The position numbers and the translations under genes were made by a program. A DNA stretch of 64,000 nucleotides from Toxorhynchites rutilus septentrionalis. Its lineage: Eukaryota > Arthropoda > Insecta > Diptera > Culicidae. Positions 58,492-64,000 of this stretch are shown here, in pieces (the stretch's first letter is position 1; every line of letters starts with the position of its first letter). The notes beneath the pieces are model-generated. The model ran no database searches, had not been told where the DNA came from, and saw only the letters and a list, made by a program, of their open reading frames with translations. The DNA is taken from positions 162,081,335-162,145,334 of the forward strand of contig NC_073745.1 in NCBI RefSeq assembly GCF_029784135.1, in the 5' to 3' direction.

Positions 58492-61400
58492 CTGAAGCAT
58501 TTCTTCACTAAGTTTTTCACGTCGACATATTTCTATTAATATGAATTAATATGATTTTGTAGAGATGGAGATGGAAGTGTATTTGCGCACAGACTGTATC
58601 ATAGACTGCTCAGTTAAAACTCTTACTCGTTACTTATTTTCAGGTGTTCTTCAAATCCTATTGTGCCGTCGGAATTGTGCTTCCTGTAACAATCATACAG
58701 TTGAGGATGAAACGGTATCCGTCTTATCTGGTCAATATTTGCTATCCGTCCGGATACTGGATATTAGAGAAAATTAAAAATTTCTCTTGAACACAAAATA
58801 AATCATAACAAAACAGCTCGTTAACATAATTTATACATGATTGAAAATAAGGTTTGATTACTGAAATGCTCATAAATGCTTTGAAAATCTCAGAAAATCA
58901 TCGAGAAGATTTCTGTGGTGATTCCGTATCAAGAACTCTTAAATAATCTGACTTGAGCATCGAGCCCAAAAAGGCTGAAATTTGGTAATTTGTATCTTCT
59001 CATGAGTATGTGAAATGAATTTTAGTTCGGTGTTCTATGTGTAGTCTCATCCTTATTCGAATACTTTTTTTTTATGCAGCAATATGCAAAATTACCTCAG
59101 ATATACAGGAGAGGCCAGAACTTGTTTTTTGTGTTATTTCTTCAAATGCTTAAAATAAAGCCTAATGCACTGCTCCATAAAGCATCACTGTGATGTCGTC
59201 TAATTAGTGAGTGTGTGTGTCTTTTCTCAGATTGTCATCCCTGAAGACAATTCTAAGTTTTTTAATCTAGAATGAAAATAATAAATTTTTTTTTTGCTTT
59301 TTTGTATTCGTAGTACTTTACTACGTACGTAGTACTTACTTTTATCCAACCAGTATTAAAATTATTTCAAAATGTCTACCACTAATTTTACATTGTAATA
59401 GAAAATTCTTATCAGAATAAAATCTATTCAAGATTCTTTGTAGAAAACTTAAATCCCCATCAAAGGGGAATTCCTTCTAAAAGGAAAATTTAATCATCGT
59501 TCATTATTTTTATGTAAAAATTTATTTATTTTAGAGACATTATTCCTTTATTTGTTATATGCACACATGCAAATTCTTCCTGTTTCTTATTCGCAGATAT
59601 AGAACCGAATATCCGGCTACTGGAAATCCGGCCTCGAAGCTTGCCGGATATCCGGTCAAACTTCGATCGTTCCGTTTCATCACTAGTTTAAATCCGTTCG
59701 ATTTGCTTTAAAAATCGGGGACCGATTCTAAGCGGGCAAATCACAATGTCGACAATTTCTGAGCCTCATTGTTTCGCATCACTGATTGTGTTTCATAAAA
59801 GGCAGGTAAGACGAAGCCCTGATGTTCACCCGATCAAACTATCGAAATAATTCAAAAATGGATCTCAAAAGCGCCCTCTCTACCCCATCTCTAGCCGAAG
59901 TGGTAAACAAGCGAATTGAATGAAATAATTCCGTAGTCCTGCGTCAACAACGCGGTTTTTTTGTAGACAACCTGCTATATTTTTTTAGATGACCTTTTCT
60001 GTTGATTCGAATTAGGGCGATAGTGACGACGAACAATGTACCACATACATAACTTTTAGAAGCCATCGTCATCTTTCTGACTGAATATTAGAAAAAAGCT
60101 TTATTGATACGCTGAAAATGAATAAAATAAATAATATCCATGTCGAAGAGTTGTTTCAAAATTACGAATAGCTACACACAATAAACTGGCAAAGCATAAA
60201 AATAGCATAAATGTTAATAATGCACAAATTCATCACGAGGAATTAATTGCTCTCTAAACTCGCCTCTAAATTGGAGCCTTGTTTAGCGTGTTGCGAGACA
60301 AGTAGCGCCGTCCCGTTGAAACTATTTCTCGGAAAAATCCTTGTGCGGCATATCCCATGTAATCGAGAAAAACAATCCTAAAATAAATAAAATAATGATG
60401 ATGAATGTGTATCAATGTTCGCTAAACACAAATGTTCAACTATAATTTCTATAGAAATCTCAATAGCTATTTTATTAAATTTACTTTGTAGAAAGTGGTG
60501 CAGAGAAACAAACCACTTATCTAGTGAAAACAAACTTCTTCAAAATGTAGACATGTGATAAAACACCAATTGGTCAATAAGTTGTAATTCCTGCACCCGA
60601 AATAGCGGCAAGGCCATTTGAACAAATCAAATTCCATTTAGCCTGATGGACGCCAACGCCCTCTGGCGAGGTATACAAATAATGTTAACAAATTACAAAA
60701 ATCTACGGTCTACGTGCCTTCAATCGATTTCAATCTCTTTTTATATGCGGCACGTTTTATTGGCTGTATTTCTTACGATTAAGAAAGGGAAAATATTTCT
60801 GATGGTCCCTTTGGCCACCGCACCCTTGTTCATAAAATATTTAACGAATTTACCCTCCTAAATGTTGAACTGCATCATTCGTCCAATTGTTGGACATTTA
60901 AAGCCTGATTAACCTGAAGAATCGCACGAATAATGTTGTCAGTGAATAATCGCTTTTTGTGTTTGATTATTTTTCGAGTCTATGCGTCAGAATAACAATC
61001 AATGAGATAATTAAATTTTTAACGAAATAAAAACAACGGTTTAAATGAATTCTTGTGTAAAAGTGCCTATCGCGTGGACAACATTGAACATGTATTCCTC
61101 GGAGTATCGTTACACTGCTTAGAGCGCCCTTTATACGCACGACTAACGCTGCTAATTTGGGAGTAATTCCGATAAAATGCGATAATTTTGAAGAAAAATG
61201 CACCCATTATTTAAAACGACCATGTGGTGTGTGGGCAAATTGTGGCTATTCGAGGGAAAAAAGTGAAAAGCCTAACAACGAAGTGCTATGCGACTCGATG
61301 TCTATACAATCTACCAGTCATTCGTTTCCCGACAATTTTGTGTCCTTGCTCACGTCCATGATTGTCACTTTCATCGCTTTAATAACAACGTTTTTCGTTT

Positions 61401-62880
61401 ACTGTGCGCCAAGGGCATTCGTTATTGATTAAATTTTAAATGAGAATTGGCGTATCATCTGGTTTGCGATGATTGCCATCCAGGATCGTTATGAAGCCAC
61501 AGGGGACTACACCAAACAGCATATGAGTCTATATCATACCACACCAGACGTGATATCGAATTGTACAATGAGTCCTCACCAGAAATAGTAACAGTAACAC
61601 AACTGCAAGTTATACATTCACTTGAGAGATTTTCTATCAGACGGTTCCAAATCACTTTCGCGTTCGCCTTACTCACTGCATAAAAAATCTACAACGCTTG
61701 GCAGTTTAAAGGAAGGACATGAACGTTTTCTACATTCGACAATTTTTTACGCAATTATAGGCAATTATAATTTTCTACTGGAGTGTTAAAGCTCAATAGC
61801 CTTAGACAATCAATCAGTTTCAGCAGCATGCATGATCGCAAGCACAAAATAGCCAGCAAATGAAATGAAAAATTTTGGGATTATCATGAATATTTTTTTC
61901 ATAACAATTCAGAGAATACAAGGATTTCTCTTAATTTTGATTTGAGTATCAACTCATGAAGTAGTATGAATAGTATGAAATTAAATCCCGATGACATTTA
62001 AAAAATGAAAATTTTCGTTATGTTGCAGTTTCACCATTACTATCTTAGTCGCAGGATTTCCAAACATCAATATTTCGCATTGTCATCCATTTTAAAAAAC
62101 TTTCATTGCATCAGTTATGCTGTCCTATACTGTTTGATCGAATGTTTAGAATTCAACATTGTGATCATCGTATCGTTGTTTTGTCGATTTAAATGTAAAG
62201 TTTTGTTGTTGTTATAGTCAGAAAAAATACTCGACAAGAAATGAGGCATGGTAAGAATATGCGAGCGAATAGTTCTTTTCAGGCAACCGATTTTAGTCCA
62301 ACAGAGATTTCTTTACAGAGCAATTTCATATCCAGGCATAGGTAGTGGGGGCGAATTGGTCAGTGGGAACAAAGTGGTTACCTGCCTGTTTGGTAGTATA
62401 ACTATTGAATATAGATGCCATATTGATCACCTTATGTTTCAGTAGAGCTGTCGTATGTCAATATAAAAATAAAAACAGAAATTGTTCTCTCGATAGCCAT
62501 TCGACCGTAGTTCTGTTCGTATGGTATCTAAGGGATTTCTCGTGAAATTTAGTTTATTTAATCTGATATGTTGGACAAATCATCAATTTGGACGACTGTT
62601 CACATATTCTAGAAGAGGTGAACATATATTTTGTTTAATCTCAGCGATTAATTCGCATAAACATTACTATGATGTTTGGGGGCAAAGTGGTCATAGTTGA
62701 ATAAAGACTTACAATGTTCTGTTTACTAAAGCTGATGTACCTCATCACATTCTGCTCTTGAAGAGGTACCTTTTGTGGTTTTGACCCTGGAAAAATATGC
62801 TACTTCAACTAAACCAAGCCTCATTACGCGGAACGTTATGTGTTTCTTACTACGTTTTTGTATGCATGGAAAATTAAAAT
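58492..62880. other. Long intergenic stretch, no gene assigned
   Basis: No transposon protein is recognisable over 4.4 kb. Features seen: four ATCCGG motifs at 59600-59660; a 46-bp block at 59904-59949 matching 12980-13025 inverted (43 matches); and a 91-codon plus frame at 61157-61432 with several Cys and a hydrophobic C-terminal helix (VSLLTSMIVTFIALITTFFV), which could be a host exon or chance. Other open frames of 60-80 codons lack motifs. Confidence 0.4.
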
Positions 62881-62881
62881 T

Positions 62882-62930
62882 GTACATATATGAAATAAGC
62901 TTGGCCTTCAAGCTTATTTCATATATGTAC
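62882..62930. repeat. Perfect 22-bp-arm hairpin
   Basis: The arm at 62882-62903 begins GTACATATATGAAATAAGCT. A 5-base loop (GCCTT) and the exact reverse complement at 62909-62930 follow. There are no mismatches. It sits directly before the start of the Jockey-like coding similarity. Confidence 0.95.
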
Positions 62931-62934
62931 TTAC

Positions 62935-64000
62935 TATATCAAATAAGATTTGAACAAATTTGGACGGAAAAGAACAAAAAGCCAGCAATAACGTGCCAAT
63001 CAATGTCTCCTACAACGACTCCACAGCTAGTACAAACAACTGATGAATCCGTCCGTCTTTTTTCTAATTTTTTCCAAAGTGTGTACTGTTCAACTTCACT
63101 TGTACCTCTCCCGGGATGTTTCAATATCGTGCCAACCCATTACATCCACCTTACGATCATCGGCTTTTCCAACGACGAAGTACTCGGTGCATTGGTTAAA
63201 TCGGACATTACGAAAGGTGCTGGAGTGGATGGTCTGCCGCCTTTGTTCGTAAAAAACTGTGCTGCCAAGGAAAGTTTATGGAAAGCCGCTGCTATGATTC
63301 CAAGTTTATGGAAAGCCGCTGCTATGATTCCAATCCACAAATCCGTCAGTTTGTACAACGTCGTAAATTATCGAGAGATTTCGATTCTTTGCTGTCTGGG
63401 GAAGGTTTTCGAAACTCTAATGCATAACATTTTGCTAAATGCAGCTCAGCCGATTATCTCAGATAATCAACACGGATTCATACCACATCCCTCCACCAAC
63501 CTAATGTGTTACTCCAACGTACTGTTCCGTGAGGTCGAACGGCGTAATCAAGTGGACTCCATCTCTATCGAGTTCTCGAAAGCCTTCGACACGGTACCGC
63601 AAACCTACACTGTGCAGAAATTGCAACACATAGGTCTCCCGACTTGGATCTGAACTCTTCGCGACCCAGCACATTCAACATACCATCTGGTGTACCGCAG
63701 GATAGCGTGCTGGTTCCTTTGATATCCGTCCTTTTCATCAACGATTTATGCCTTCGTATATCATCCGGAAAGCTGCTTTTTGCCGACGACCTCAAATTTT
63801 TTCGAGTCATCGCATCTCCAATAGACTGCATTTTATTACAAGCCGACATCGACATCGTCCTGAGTTGGTGCAATGAGAATGGTATGAGTGTGAACATAAA
63901 CAAATGTAAAGTGATCACCTTTAGTCGCAGTCGATCTTCACTGTCACACCAATATCGGATAAAGAATGCCCCATTGAAACGCGTACAATCTATCCGCGAC
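62935..64000 (+). pseudogene. Jockey-like LINE reverse transcriptase, runs off window
   Basis: The RT domain of a non-LTR element, 5'-truncated and cut by the window edge. It reads SVRLFSNFFQSVYC, KGAGVDGLPPLFVKNCA, AAMIPIHKSV, VNYREISILCCLGKVFETLM, ISDNQHGFIPHPST and SIEFSKAFDTVPQ, then a frameshift with a deletion near 63650, then FNIPSGVPQDSVLVPLISVL, FADD at 63779-63790 and NENGMSVNINKCKVITFS. A 30-bp perfect tandem duplication at 63272-63331 repeats SLWKAAAMIP. The PQG motif is PQD. It is defective; the endonuclease is absent. Confidence 0.82.

Overview
This 64-kb window reads as intergenic heterochromatin-like DNA from a dipteran insect, most likely a culicine mosquito. The basis is a decayed H2A/H2B histone unit with metazoan histone 3' stem-loops, a crowd of APE-type LINEs (I-like with RNase H, RTE, LOA-like, L1/Tx1-like, CR1/Jockey-like), BEL/Pao and solo-LTR remnants, mariner, Tc1 and hAT-like DNA transposons, a tRNA-derived SINE, long (TA)n tracts, and no convincing intact host gene. 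There are no bacterial operons, CRISPR arrays or phage genes. The species call is inference; the repeat content is read from the sequence.

Layout. 0.7-2.5 kb: two H2A pseudogenes (+) and one H2B pseudogene (-), with one divergent H2B/H2A pair still recognisable and two histone stem-loops retained. 2.5-3.2 kb: 3' tail of an I-like LINE. 5.2-12.2 kb: a three-layer nest. A repeat fragment ending in (TA)n carries a mariner, and the mariner is split by a 5.7-kb I-like LINE. 13.9-16.0 kb: candidate non-autonomous hAT. 16.3-19.2 kb: fragments of Tc1, the I-like LINE, BEL/Pao and mariner. 20.5-22.8 kb: a TA-flanked inverted-repeat element, then a ~118-bp tandem array. 23.2-28.3 kb: an antisense I-like LINE interrupted by a solo LTR. 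30.0-32.1 kb: a minisatellite-bearing repeat ('element X') carrying a nearly intact mariner. 34.5-39.9 kb: a second copy of X split by a CR1/Jockey-like LINE, whose own ORF1 is split by a MITE. 40.4-44.1 kb: L1/Tx1-like LINE containing a candidate solo LTR. 44.5-46.3 kb: BEL/Pao pol remnant. 48.0-52.5 kb: a third X copy carrying a very young RTE LINE and a motif-rich inverted-repeat element. 54.0-58.5 kb: a SINE and an LOA-like LINE, both with clear target-site duplications. 62.9-64.0 kb: a Jockey-like LINE running off the window edge.

Nothing here works together as a pathway. The pieces are independent selfish elements layered by repeated insertion. The useful information is the order of events, readable from target-site duplications (TSDs), and the relative youth of a few elements: the RTE with one frameshift, mariner-2 with one stop and one frameshift, and the SINE and LOA-like element with perfect TSDs. 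The least-described material is element X, the 674-bp MITE, the 51.2-52.0 kb inverted-repeat element and two long perfect hairpins.
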